DNA from: Planctomycetaceae bacterium
Lineage (GTDB): Bacteria; Planctomycetota; Planctomycetia; Pirellulales; Pirellulaceae
Reading direction: 5' to 3'
DNA length: 64,000 bases
Assembly (NCBI GenBank): GCA_002726245.1
Contig: PBSM01000033.1
Location: 40,034-104,033 of the forward strand
Each line of letters begins with the position of its first letter. Positions within the stretch are counted from its first letter, which is position 1. Below are positions 1 to 8,104 of the stretch, piece after piece. Under the pieces are notes generated by a model, which worked only from the letters and a program-made list of their open reading frames with translations, was not told the origin of the DNA and made no database searches. The translations under genes and the position numbers were made by a program.

Positions 1-178
1 CAACAGGCACTTCTCATAGATGCTCTCAAGCAAGCCGGGTCCCAAGATCCGATGCACTTCGATTGCCGCCCCGATTGCTTCTCCACTCCCTTCGTTTGCT
101 TTGTTACCTTCTGTTCCTCTGAGAATCACCCTTGTCCAGCGGCTCCAGCAAACCAAGCCGCCAGCTCAGACGCCCGTA

Positions 179-952
179 TTACTGTCCCCAGTGCTCGTCG
201 GCCAGACCTTGGAAGATAAACCGCAGGTTCGCGGGATCGACTTCCAGCCGCTCATCGTGGCCGGCACGAAGCAGTTCGCCGTGACTGAACGAATCGGTCC
301 AGCGAGGCTCGGCAAGCCGCACGTTGATCGACCCGGCGAATGGCTTGTTAGCACTCGCCGCCAACTCCTTCCACTCGCCGTCCAGCCGGTCGGCTATGTA
401 GGCCTTGTAATAACGATGGCCGCGGCCGCCGCTCTTGCCTTGCGCCTCGATCAACGTCACGTACTTGTCGAGCCCTCGGAGCCGGTAGGTGTGACTGGCC
501 TCAAACACATCGCCGCGCAGGACGACTTTCGGTTGCTCGAACATGTCTGGAAAATCCGAAATATCTGTGGACGCTCGCCACATGCGGCCATCAAGCGAAG
601 TGAAAAACAGATGGGCCATTTCGTCATCACAGATGATCCAGAAGTCGAGCCCGGCTGGCCTGCCCTCCGGCTTGCGCTTGTAGAACGGTGCAGGCGTCGT
701 CCATGAAGTGGGATCAGCGATGTTGTCGGTCGTCGAGTAACACGGACCGTACGGGATGCCGCGTGTCTTGTCTTCCAATTGATAGACGAGGTACCACTTC
801 TTGTGCGGCCGGAAGTAGAATATCTGCGGCGCGCCGTGGTAATCCTTGCTGAGATCGAGCAGATGCCATTTCGCTTTCGACGCGTCTTTCCAGTCGGCAA
901 AGGACAAGTAACCAATCCGGATGCGCCCTTGACCGCTTTTCTGTCTCCTCAT
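179..952 (-). CDS. GH62-like arabinofuranosidase, 5'-truncated
   Basis: The 257-residue product resembles glycoside hydrolase family 62 (alpha-L-arabinofuranosidases acting on arabinoxylan or arabinan). Recognisable blocks are IGYLSFADW near residue 13, PQIFYFRPHKKWYLVYQ near 42, the DPTSW and GLDFWIICDD blade segments, and FEASHTYRL near 150, where the family carries its acidic catalytic residue. Family members are secreted and about 300 residues or more. This one has no signal peptide and lacks the N-terminal blade with the usual KDP(S/T) catalytic Asp segment. The frame remains open upstream of the ATG and encodes NRWHLFC, which fits the family, but then runs into sequence that looks like an oppositely oriented gene fragment. 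I infer a remnant or a partial gene joined to foreign DNA near 985-1005. The family call is fairly secure; function is doubtful. Confidence 0.6.
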   Translation of the reverse strand: MRRQKSGQGRIRIGYLSFADWKDASKAKWHLLDLSKDYHGAPQIFYFRPHKKWYLVYQLEDKTRGIPYGPCYSTTDNIADPTSWTTPAPFYKRKPEGRPAGLDFWIICDDEMAHLFFTSLDGRMWRASTDISDFPDMFEQPKVVLRGDVFEASHTYRLRGLDKYVTLIEAQGKSGGRGHRYYKAYIADRLDGEWKELAASANKPFAGSINVRLAEPRWTDSFSHGELLRAGHDERLEVDPANLRFIFQGLADEHWGQ

Positions 953-970
953 CCTCAGCGAGCAAAACAG

Positions 971-1300
971 ATGCCAACGATTCTGGTAGCTCTCGGCGGC
1001 GCGCTCGTCTTTGAGGGGACGGGGCCGACGGTTTCCCTGGAGGGATCTAGAGACGTTGGCTGTCGGGGTCTGTACTTCGTCGGCAACTTCCGCGCATCGA
1101 TGCTCTTTGGTGAAGTCACGTTTGACGGGACTCTCGACGCTGATGACGACCTCGCAACCGTGCTGGAGAACCAGTTGGGCATTGGCTGGCGACGAGAGAT
1201 GGCTCGTGCCGACCTGAACGTACGGGCGCTTTGGGAGTCGCAGTTCTGGCTCAACGAGACAATCGCCACTGATACAGGCAGCAACTTGGGCAAGTGTTGA
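971..1300 (+). pseudogene. C-terminal fragment of Lpg1974/BBP7-like outer-membrane protein
   Basis: This plus-strand frame encodes FEGTGPTVSLEG, GLYFVGNFRASMLFG, ATVLENQLGIGW and FWLNETIATDTGSNLG. These resemble the C-terminal beta-strands of the large planctomycete outer-membrane proteins annotated as Lpg1974 or BBP7 family. Only about 95 residues are present: the signal peptide and most of the barrel are missing, and the final strands after SNLG are lost. A hairpin with a T tract follows 40 bases after the stop, as expected for the 3' end of a plus-strand gene. The 5' part is replaced by the start of the opposing GH62-like gene. The antisense frame is also open here, so the coding direction rests on family resemblance and on the terminator. 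Confidence 0.45.
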
Positions 1301-1340
1301 GTTGCGATACTAAGCTGAGCGTTTGTATGTGAGGCATAGG

Positions 1341-1373
1341 CCCGCGACCTTGTACTCCGGTCGCGGGTCTTTT
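1341..1373 (+). terminator. intrinsic terminator
   Basis: A perfect 9-bp stem CCCGCGACC / GGTCGCGGG with a 9-base loop is followed by TCTTTT on the plus strand. It lies behind the outer-membrane protein fragment and supports past plus-strand transcription there. The minus-strand side has no T tract, so it is not an obvious terminator for the dgcA-like gene. Confidence 0.6.
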
Positions 1374-1419
1374 GCGTTCTTGTCGGGCGGGATTGCGACT
1401 CCGGAACCGTTCGCTCTGC

Positions 1420-2442
1420 TCACGGGCGAGAGTCGAGTTCAACTCCGCAGCCAGCGACCGCTGAATAGCGACAGGCTCCGTTTTCGATAGTGACTCCCGT
1501 CGCGATGTCGCTGGCTAGGAGAAGTGCTCCGTCCATATCGACGTAGTCGAGCAGCGGCAGCAATTGGGCGATCGCGGAGATGCCAACCGTCGATTCGGTC
1601 ATGCAGCCCACCATGACTTTCAAGCCGCTTCGCTTCGCCTCATCGATCATTCGCCGGGCGGGTGTCAGGCCGCCACACTTGACCAGCTTGATGTTAATGC
1701 CGTGAAAGTGATCGACGCAGCGAGGAACATCGCTCTCCACGATGCAGCTTTCGTCCGCGATGACCGGCAACGCAGATTCCGCTCGAACTCGCCGCATGTC
1801 GTCCCACCGGTCGGCGGGGAGCGGCTGCTCGATGAATTCGACGTTGAGTTGGGCGAGTTCGCGCGAGTTGCAAACGGTCTCATCGGCGGACCACCCACAG
1901 TTCGCATCGACTCGGAATACTGAATCCGTATGCTCTCGGAGAGCCCGCACGATTTCCAGATCGTTCGACGTTCCGAGCTTGATCTTATAGACCGGCCATG
2001 CGGGAAATTCCTGCATCTTCGCGACCATCGTCTCGATGTTGTCGATACCGATGGTGTAATTCGTGACCGGCAAGTTATCGGTCGAGAGCCCCCACAACTC
2101 GTACACCTGTTTTCCTTGCTTCTTGCCCCACAAATCGTGCGCGGCCTGATCGAGCGCACACAGAGCGAACGGGTTGTCTTTCAGAGCTGGATAGACTTCG
2201 GACCAGAGCGTCGTCGGATCGGTGAGGACATGCGACTCCAAAGTCGAACGCACGGCTTCCAGCGACTTGGCCATGCTCTCGAAGGTGAAACCATAGTAGC
2301 TGTTCGTCGTCGCTTCGCCGTATCCTCGCAGCCCATCCTCTTCCAACTCGACGATCATTGTCTTTTGCACATCGATCGATTCGCGAGAGATCGTGAACGT
2401 ATGCCGCAGCGGCAGGTCAAATTCGTGAATGCGAAGTTGCAT
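1420..2442 (-). CDS. dgcA: enolase-superfamily dipeptide epimerase / N-acetyl-D-glutamate racemase (DgcA-like)
   Basis: This 340-residue enolase-superfamily enzyme belongs to the L-Ala-D/L-Glu epimerase branch. The catalytic KIK pair is at residues 153-155, the metal ligands are D179 (RVDANCGW), E205 (FIEQPL) and D230 (ADES), and the opposite-face lysine lies in INIKLVKCGG (about 252-255). The GCMTEST loop follows. The start at 2442 was chosen because the protein then begins MQLRIHEF, the family N-terminus, four bases after the stop of the upstream DUF1611 gene. That partner matches the described DgcN-DgcA pair, in which DgcA racemises N-acetyl-D-glutamate to N-acetyl-L-glutamate. A cell-wall dipeptide epimerase is the alternative reading. 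The superfamily is certain; the substrate is inferred from context. Confidence 0.75.
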   Translation of the reverse strand: MQLRIHEFDLPLRHTFTISRESIDVQKTMIVELEEDGLRGYGEATTNSYYGFTFESMAKSLEAVRSTLESHVLTDPTTLWSEVYPALKDNPFALCALDQAAHDLWGKKQGKQVYELWGLSTDNLPVTNYTIGIDNIETMVAKMQEFPAWPVYKIKLGTSNDLEIVRALREHTDSVFRVDANCGWSADETVCNSRELAQLNVEFIEQPLPADRWDDMRRVRAESALPVIADESCIVESDVPRCVDHFHGINIKLVKCGGLTPARRMIDEAKRSGLKVMVGCMTESTVGISAIAQLLPLLDYVDMDGALLLASDIATGVTIENGACRYSAVAGCGVELDSRP

Positions 2443-2446
2443 CGCG

Positions 2447-3499
2447 CTACACTGCCTCTGCTTTCCAGGCATCGCTTGCTTTGAACGCCAAAATCGCATC
2501 CACCAAGTCACTCGCGCCGTGCCGGAAGATATCGCAAACAGGCAAGCCAAACTCGGCACTCACGCGCTCGCGTTCCGCCTCGGCCTCCTCCGCGCTAACG
2601 CGCGAGCTGTTCATCGAGATGCCGATGACGGGGGAGGGTCGGAAGACGCTGGCCATCACCTCATTTAACTCTCGGATCTTCGCCAGCGGCGGAATGCCGA
2701 GATGCTCAACGCCCGTAATCCCTTCTCGACCGACTTCGTAACACAAGATCATCGCTTGCGGAGACGCTCCGTGCAGCAAGCCGAGTGTGACGGCCGAATA
2801 GGAAGGATGAACCAGACTGCCCTGGCCTTCGATCACGAGGATGTCATAGTGCTGATGCGCGAGGATCATCTTTTCGACAGCACCGCTCACAAAGTCAGCC
2901 ACGACGCGATCAATCGGGCAGCCTTCGCCATCGATCATGATTCCTGTCTGGCCTGTTGCAATGAACTTGCTGTCCTCACCTCGTTCGTTGAGTGCATTCG
3001 AGATCTCAATCGAGGTTACCATTTTGCCGATGCTGCAGTCATGACCGACTGTCAACAGCCGCAGACAGTCATCGCGAATCCCCACACACCTCGCGATGTC
3101 CCGCTCGTCGTTCTTGCGGACATCTGTCAGCGTCACGTTATGCTTTTCCGCGGCCGCCGCGAACTCGACATCGTCGGTCAGGAAGTCGTGCAGCCCGCCT
3201 ACAACATTCATCCCGCGTGAGATCGCTTCCAGGATCACGGCCCGCCAGGAAGCCGGGATCTTACCGCCGGGCGGAGCGATCCCGAGCAACAACGTATTGG
3301 CATCAGACGCTTCGGCCAAAGAGCCGACAATCGGCAGATCGCCACCCACACCCAGCAATTCCCCAGTCGTCAGCCCGCGTTGCGTACTATCGAGTAACGC
3401 GACAACCTCATGGCGCCGGTAGCGGACAAGCGAGCAGGCCGTTTTGGCGGTGTGCGGGTTGGTGTGGCCTTCGGTGAGGATTACGAGTCGGCGAGACAT
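2447..3499 (-). CDS. dgcN: DUF1611 family protein, D-glutamate N-acetyltransferase (DgcN-like)
   Basis: The 350-residue DUF1611 protein has an N-terminal Rossmann-like half (MSRRLVILTEGHTNPHTAKT) and a P-loop-like C-terminal half with TVGHDCSIGKM (about 150-160) and IEGQGSLVHP. In marine bacteria this family was shown to be DgcN, which acetylates D-glutamate with acetyl-CoA as the first step of D-glutamate use. The product would pass to the racemase encoded four bases downstream. The upstream aminotransferase and aspartate dehydrogenase-like genes on the same strand fit an amino-acid catabolic set. No frameshift or missing motif is visible. The function is assigned by family and neighbour, not by a residue-level test. 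Confidence 0.7.
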   Translation of the reverse strand: MSRRLVILTEGHTNPHTAKTACSLVRYRRHEVVALLDSTQRGLTTGELLGVGGDLPIVGSLAEASDANTLLLGIAPPGGKIPASWRAVILEAISRGMNVVGGLHDFLTDDVEFAAAAEKHNVTLTDVRKNDERDIARCVGIRDDCLRLLTVGHDCSIGKMVTSIEISNALNERGEDSKFIATGQTGIMIDGEGCPIDRVVADFVSGAVEKMILAHQHYDILVIEGQGSLVHPSYSAVTLGLLHGASPQAMILCYEVGREGITGVEHLGIPPLAKIRELNEVMASVFRPSPVIGISMNSSRVSAEEAEAERERVSAEFGLPVCDIFRHGASDLVDAILAFKASDAWKAEAV

Positions 3500-3634
3500 A
3501 TGATTTTGCGATGGGGTGAAAGCCGTCGGGGTTGGCTAGTCGAACTTCGCGAGCCAAGCATTATCAAACCGCCGTTGGCCCGCGTCAAACGGGTGACGTC
3601 TACACCGACTGAGAGATCAGATCACCTAAGCGCA

Positions 3635-4822
3635 TCACACCTCCGCCTGTTCCCGGATCATCGCGCAGATCCGCTCCAGGCCTTTGCGAACGTCTTGCTC
3701 GGTCGCCGCGATCGAGATGCGGACGTGATTGCTGCACATCTTGCCAAAGGTGTTGCCCGGAGCCACGGCGACCTTTTTCTCATTGAGCAGTTGGATCGCA
3801 AAGTCACGTGAATCCATCCCGGTGGAGGAAATGTCGATGAGCAAGTAGAACGCGCCTCCCGGCGTGTAACGGTAAAGCCCGTGACTGCGTAGCACCTCCA
3901 GCGCCACGTCGCGGCGGGATTTGTAAGCCTCGCGCATCTCGCGCACGTTATCCTGTGGACCGTCCAGTCCCACCGCCGCAGCCATCTGGGCAAAGCCCAC
4001 TCCGCACGACACGATGGGCTCCTGCAGCTTGGTTGCCAACTCGACATAGTCCGTCCGGGCACGCGTGAAGCCCACGCGATAGCCCGTCATGGCATAGGTC
4101 TTGGACATGCCCGTCACAATCAAGGCCCGCTCGTCGGTGTCGAACGACAGGGCGCTGACGTGTTCGCGGTCGAAGACGATTTCGCCATAGATCTCGTCCG
4201 AGAGGACAAACAAGTCATGTCGCCGAGCCAACTCCATCAGCTCCCGCGTCAGCTCCGGAGTTATAACCTGGCCCGTCGGGTTGGATGGATTGCAGGTCAG
4301 TAGTAGCTTGGTCCTTGGCGTGACAAGGCTTTCCACTTCGTCGATCGAGGGCAGGAACTGGTCCTCCGGGCGGAGGTTGTAGTACACGGGGGTGCCGTGC
4401 AGCAGTGACACAGCCATCATGTAATTAGGCCAGCCGGGATCGGGCAGCAACACTTCGTCGCCCGGCTCCAACAGGGCCAAACATGCCGTCGCGACGCTCA
4501 TCACCGCGCCCTGCGTGATCAGGATGTTCTCGGACGTCGTTGCTACTCCGGTCTTCTGTTGGAAGTACCGCGCCGCCGCGGCCCGCAACTCGGGCACTCC
4601 CGCGTTGGCCACGTACTTGGTGTGCCCTTCACGCACGTAGCGGCAAGTCGCCTCGACGATGTGAGCTGGCGTCGGGAAATCCGGCTGGCCGACCTCCAAG
4701 TGGATCACATCTTCCACTTCCGCGGACAGAGCCATGATCTCGCGAATCCCCGATCGGGGAATGTCCAGAGCGAGTTTGGCGTAGGGTTTCATCGAGGCTG
4801 TTTTCTCAGTTTCAGTTAACAA
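3635..4822 (-). CDS. pyridoxal phosphate-dependent class I/II aminotransferase
   Basis: This 395-residue fold-type I aminotransferase is of the AspC/AAT-like type. It shows the substrate segment EVGQPDFPTP, the cofactor region ITQGAVMSV, CNPSNPTGQV (cofactor-stacking Asn), SDEIYGEI (ring-nitrogen Asp) and the Schiff-base lysine in GMSKTYAMTGYRVGF. The Arg that binds the substrate carboxylate lies near the end in NHVRIS. A start at Met11 (4792) is also possible, because family conservation begins at KPYAKLALDIPRSGIREIM. It stands 86 bases after the aspartate dehydrogenase-like gene and 135 bases before dgcN. It may exchange amino groups between glutamate, aspartate and keto acids, but the substrate cannot be read from sequence. 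Confidence 0.85.
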   Translation of the reverse strand: MLTETEKTASMKPYAKLALDIPRSGIREIMALSAEVEDVIHLEVGQPDFPTPAHIVEATCRYVREGHTKYVANAGVPELRAAAARYFQQKTGVATTSENILITQGAVMSVATACLALLEPGDEVLLPDPGWPNYMMAVSLLHGTPVYYNLRPEDQFLPSIDEVESLVTPRTKLLLTCNPSNPTGQVITPELTRELMELARRHDLFVLSDEIYGEIVFDREHVSALSFDTDERALIVTGMSKTYAMTGYRVGFTRARTDYVELATKLQEPIVSCGVGFAQMAAAVGLDGPQDNVREMREAYKSRRDVALEVLRSHGLYRYTPGGAFYLLIDISSTGMDSRDFAIQLLNEKKVAVAPGNTFGKMCSNHVRISIAATEQDVRKGLERICAMIREQAEV

Positions 4823-4908
4823 TTCACGATCTCGTTCTTGCGAGGCGGAGCCTCAGGGACAGTGGGTTACGAGGCAGAGCCCCGTAACCAGCGTTATTCG
4901 CTTCATGC

Positions 4909-5706
4909 TCATCGAATGTGAATGCCCGGGCCCGTCGATCCGATCATCTGGACCGTGTTGAAGATGGATGCGGGAGTGCTCGCGCCGGTGACACCTGTGA
5001 TCCCCTCGACGCGCGAGACATCAAGCGTAATCCCGCCGCCTTTGGCATGAATCTCGACGGTGGCGGTGTCCCATTCCGGGTTCACGATCAGCGTTGAATG
5101 AGTCCGGTCAAAGCCGATTCCGGCATAGGCAATCGCCGCCAGCGTGTTGGTGTTCCGCGGAAACAGCGGGCAGACTCCGCGAGTCGGCCCGTCATACAGC
5201 ACCTTTTCTTCGGTAACGCTATCGGGATCGACTCCGGCGGCCGCGCAGTCAACGTTCTTCGGCGGTTTCTTCATGATGCTGTGCACCTCATCCCACACAT
5301 CCCGGTTCTCCAGCAGCGCGTCCATACCCACCACGCCACCATGCGGCAAAAAGGCTCGCGTTCCGTGCTTCCGAGTCGTCTCCTCCAGCATCTTCTCGAT
5401 CTCCCGATCCGCGAGAGCGGTCACCGAGATGAGCATATAGTTTGTCTTTTCCAGCAGCCTCTCGCCCCATTGCCGCGTCACATCGGCGTGCGCCATCTCG
5501 ACAACAAGATCGGGTTCCTTCGTCGCGAAGTCCCCCAGGTCCCTCAGGACCAAGTCTCCCGGCAACTCCGCCAGCCGTTGTTCGAGTTGATCGTGAACGA
5601 AGACAACTTTCATGCCGTTGTTTGGATCCTGATCGATCATCTTGTGAACTTCCGCGCCGATCTGGCCATAGCCAATCAGTCCGATGCGTGTCGTCTTCTG
5701 CGGCAT
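4909..5706 (-). CDS. nadX: aspartate dehydrogenase-like NAD(P)-dependent oxidoreductase
   Basis: The 265-residue protein has a Rossmann dinucleotide fold (RIGLIGYGQIGAEV at residues 6-19) and the DUF108/aspartate dehydrogenase C-terminal domain, recognisable in FLPHGGVVGMDALL, NVDCAAAG and FPRNTNTLAAIAYAGIGFDRT. Family members oxidatively deaminate L-aspartate to iminoaspartate or oxaloacetate, for NAD synthesis or catabolism. The start at 5706 is preferred over an earlier Met because it gives the usual N-terminus and follows GAGAA at a suitable distance. It is the first gene of a four-gene minus-strand series with the aminotransferase and the DgcN/DgcA-like pair. No other nad gene is nearby, which favours catabolism. 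Confidence 0.75.
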   Translation of the reverse strand: MPQKTTRIGLIGYGQIGAEVHKMIDQDPNNGMKVVFVHDQLEQRLAELPGDLVLRDLGDFATKEPDLVVEMAHADVTRQWGERLLEKTNYMLISVTALADREIEKMLEETTRKHGTRAFLPHGGVVGMDALLENRDVWDEVHSIMKKPPKNVDCAAAGVDPDSVTEEKVLYDGPTRGVCPLFPRNTNTLAAIAYAGIGFDRTHSTLIVNPEWDTATVEIHAKGGGITLDVSRVEGITGVTGASTPASIFNTVQMIGSTGPGIHIR

Positions 5707-5836
5707 GGTTGAGATTCTCCGTGATTCGGATAGACGGTTTGTCAGCAAGTCCGCAGTATAGCAGCCTGATGGTTTCGCGAAACGCATCGCTGCACGGAGC
5801 GCTGTCTAAGTCGGAGTCGGTTCGTTCCCGAGCAGT

Positions 5837-5861
5837 AGGTCACTTTCGCCGAAAGTGACCT
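5837..5861. repeat. 25-bp palindrome, family A
   Basis: An 11-bp arm AGGTCACTTTC, spacer GCC and arm GAAAGTGACCT form a perfect hairpin between the nadX-like and DUF6807 genes. It pairs with the copy at 5951 in a REPIN-like arrangement. Related copies lie at 20361, 20499, 26843, 26906 and 37262. Confidence 0.85.
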
Positions 5862-5950
5862 CGAAAGCCGCCAGCTTTCGTTTGGCTGAACTCGCCTTCT
5901 AACCGTTTAGGCGGGACTCACTACTCTCTCTGGCTGAAGTCCAGGCTGAA

Positions 5951-5971
5951 GTCACTTTCGGCGAAAGTGAC
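5951..5971. repeat. palindrome, family A, abutting a stop codon
   Basis: The arms GTCACTTTC and GAAAGTGAC around GGC form a perfect hairpin. The repeat's edge (GTAGGTC read on the minus strand) includes the TAG stop of the DUF6807 gene at 5972-5974. Confidence 0.85.
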
Positions 5972-6883
5972 CTACTTCGTTGCTCCCAGAAACTGCTTGT
6001 AAGCTCCCGCAACCTTCCCTTCGGCTGTGTCGCCGTCGTGGATGTAGATTGCGTAGCGTAGTCGTAGCTTTCCGTTCGGTTTAAGCACAACCGGTGCAGC
6101 TTCGCTCTTGCCGCGCGTGTAGGCTTTTTCGCCGAAGGGGCTGACGGAGAACAAACCATAGTTGCGGACGTGATATCGTGATGGGCGTAAGTTGCCGGGA
6201 TGATCCATCAGCGTCACGCCGAATACGTTACCTTCGACTTCGCCGTAATAATCGACCCAGGCCGACGGGATTCCCCAACATTCGTCGGTCCCTTTCTTAC
6301 CGTCGGCGTTGACGACCTTCCCCGATTCCTTCTCTCGCATCGAGTTCACCATGCGGAACCCAAGTAAGCCTTCTTTGGTATCGTCGAAGGTCACTTCTTT
6401 ATCGGCGGCGATGAAGTTGATGTCGTAGACCATCAGCCGGTTGGGAAAGATGCTGATCGTTGTGTCTTCGGTGACGATTGGCTTCCCGTCCTCGCCAAGC
6501 CACGCGTTGGTCGTTTTCAAAGTCGCTGGCGCATCACCACTTGCTTTCTTAGCGACGGTGTCAATGTTCTGGATCTTTCCCGTTTCCGCCCAGAACGTCA
6601 CACCATTGACTTCATCGACCGAGACCCAAATCCCCTTGTGATGCTTGTGGTCCTCAGGATTCTCGATCGGGCGAGTGAGAATCGTTCCATCGGATCCGCG
6701 CACGGGAGAAAAGAAAGGCTTCGGGAGGTCAGTCGAAGTGTTGTAGACGGCGAACGACTTGCCATCAATCTTGACGTCGATTTGTGAATCAGTCTTCCCA
6801 AAACTGACGCCTTGGTCAGCTCCAACGGCGACGGTGGCGATTGTCAACAATACCAGCGAGAAGAGGTGTGCGTTCGCGTTCAT
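5972..6883 (-). CDS. secreted DUF6807 (PmoA-like) family protein
   Basis: The 303-residue protein has a signal peptide (hydrophobic LFSLVLLTIATVAVGA, then AD) and the DUF6807 beta-sandwich fold common in planctomycetes, sometimes called PmoA family. Characteristic are RPIENPEDHKHHKGIWVSVDEVNG with its His cluster near residue 80, FWAETGKI, WGIPSAWVDYYGEVEG and LMDHPGNLRPSRYHVRNYGLF. The biochemical role is unknown; genes of this kind often sit near sugar-degradation genes. The start at 6883 was chosen over a Met seven codons earlier because AAGGA lies about 9 bases before it. Its TAG stop is contained in the adjacent palindromic repeat. Confidence 0.8.
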   Translation of the reverse strand: MNANAHLFSLVLLTIATVAVGADQGVSFGKTDSQIDVKIDGKSFAVYNTSTDLPKPFFSPVRGSDGTILTRPIENPEDHKHHKGIWVSVDEVNGVTFWAETGKIQNIDTVAKKASGDAPATLKTTNAWLGEDGKPIVTEDTTISIFPNRLMVYDINFIAADKEVTFDDTKEGLLGFRMVNSMREKESGKVVNADGKKGTDECWGIPSAWVDYYGEVEGNVFGVTLMDHPGNLRPSRYHVRNYGLFSVSPFGEKAYTRGKSEAAPVVLKPNGKLRLRYAIYIHDGDTAEGKVAGAYKQFLGATK

Positions 6884-7256
6884 GATTCTGTTTCCTTGGA
6901 CCATATGCCTGAACCGGACTAGCCGGCGTAACTGTTATCAGCCGTTCTCGTTTCACATGCCCTTCTAGGAATACCCAGCAATCGCAAGTGCCTCAAGCAT
7001 CTAATCGCAGGAATCTCTTAGATTTACAGATTCTTCTATCCCTGGATCGCCTCCGAAGGGGATTTCGCCAGAGTCCAATAAGTCAACCCAAGACACAAAA
7101 ACATGCCAGAATTCGCACTCTTTGTAGCAAAGCTACATGTCCCATTCTACCGATAGTTACTCTTGCTGACACTCAGCCTCTTTTGTCTCCCTTACCTTAT
7201 GGACAGACGATCGCTTTGCATCGCGATCTATCTTCACGGAAGGAGTCTCCCTCACG
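6884..7256. other. divergent intergenic region
   Basis: This 373-base gap separates divergent genes and should hold promoters for both. It is more AT-rich than its surroundings. The only clear signal is the Shine-Dalgarno GGAAGGAG at 7238-7245 for the downstream small gene. No ORF with family resemblance was seen. Confidence 0.5.
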
Positions 7257-7553
7257 ATGACGGCAGAATCGCTACGGATTCACAACTTGGAAGACTTACG
7301 TCGGTATGTTCACGAAGCAATCTGTTATTTGAACGAGTTGGAGGTGAATGTCTTTAATATCACGGAACGTATTTTGGTGCGGGGCGGCGAGCCCTGCGGA
7401 ATTCTCTTCTGCTTGCACGGTCCCCGATCGGTCAAATTGACCGCCGTTTGGGAGACCGAGCGAAACACCATTCTCTTCTACGGATCCTCGGGACAGCGCA
7501 CGCACCGGACGTGTTTGGTCGCTGCCCCGGTGCTACAGCCCCAAGCGGCGTGA
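7257..7553 (+). CDS. small conserved protein of unknown function upstream of csrA
   Basis: The 98-residue soluble protein has no signal peptide. It begins MTAESLRIHNLEDLRRYVHEAICYL and contains a C-terminal beta-rich half (GILFCLHGPRSVKLTAVWE, TILFYGSSGQR). A strong ribosome binding site GGAAGGAG lies 11 bases before the ATG. The csrA gene follows 65 bases downstream on the same strand, so the two are probably co-transcribed. I know similar small ORFs from planctomycetes but can assign no function. A part in post-transcriptional control would be a guess from position only. Confidence 0.7.
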   Translation: MTAESLRIHNLEDLRRYVHEAICYLNELEVNVFNITERILVRGGEPCGILFCLHGPRSVKLTAVWETERNTILFYGSSGQRTHRTCLVAAPVLQPQAA

Positions 7554-7618
7554 GTTGCAACTACGAAGTCTATCAATAACCGGCCTGAATGGCCGCATTC
7601 GATATAAGGAGGTACGCG

Positions 7619-7810
7619 ATGTTGGTTCTTTCCCGCAAGGAACGAGAACGGATTCGACTTGGGGCCGATGTTGTGATCACGGTTGTACGGCTTTCGGGCG
7701 ATCGTGTGCGTCTCGGAATCGAGGCTCCCAGCGATATGGTCGTTCTCCGGGAGGAACTTGAGCCCAAAGAGGTCGTCCAGCTTGACGGATCGGTCGCGGA
7801 AGCGGCCTGA
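7619..7810 (+). CDS. csrA: carbon storage regulator CsrA, copy 1
   Basis: The 63-residue protein matches the CsrA/RsmA RNA-binding family, which binds GGA motifs in mRNA leaders and represses translation. The N-terminal strand MLVLSRKERERIRLG (RNA-binding Leu4 and Arg6) and VVITVVRLSGDRVRLGIEAP are canonical. The C-terminal RNA-binding segment is VLREEL, where typical CsrA has VHREEIY, so this copy is somewhat divergent. The start at 7619 is fixed by AAGGAGG at 7606-7612; an upstream in-frame start is not needed. A second, more canonical CsrA lies at 49855 next to fliW. Confidence 0.9.
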   Translation: MLVLSRKERERIRLGADVVITVVRLSGDRVRLGIEAPSDMVVLREELEPKEVVQLDGSVAEAA

Positions 7811-8104
7811 CCTCTCACATTAGCCGAATGAATCACATTCAACCGAATGAAACCCAACGGCGGCGCTCTCCTTTATATGGGGGGCGTCGTTTTCTTGTTT
7901 TCTTGGATTCGAACTCTTTTCAAGTGGCGAGCGGTTGGTTATCATCTTCTCAGATCGACCAATTCCGATGTGTATCAGATTTGGCTAAATCACTCCCACC
8001 TGACCCACCGATCCCACACACCTGTGGGCTGGATATAATGCATCCCTTAATCCAGCAGGGATTCGACTTAAACCACTAGCTCTGTTTCAAAGAGAAGAGC
8101 AACG

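Noticed and set aside
953..1310. Minus-strand continuation of the GH62-like frame with a KD pair near NRWHLFC
   Set aside because: The spacing of KD to RW is off by one from the family and the opposite strand matches outer-membrane protein blocks, so I treat the KD as chance.
5098..5712. 204-codon plus-strand frame over the nadX-like gene
   Set aside because: Shadow of a gene with strong Rossmann and DUF108 motifs.
6988..7357. Short overlapping plus-strand frames before the small gene at 7257
   Set aside because: No ribosome binding sites, no family resemblance, AT-rich intergenic character.
7828..8079. 83-codon plus-strand frame between csrA and the DUF1501 gene
   Set aside because: No homology, no ribosome binding site, low coding character.
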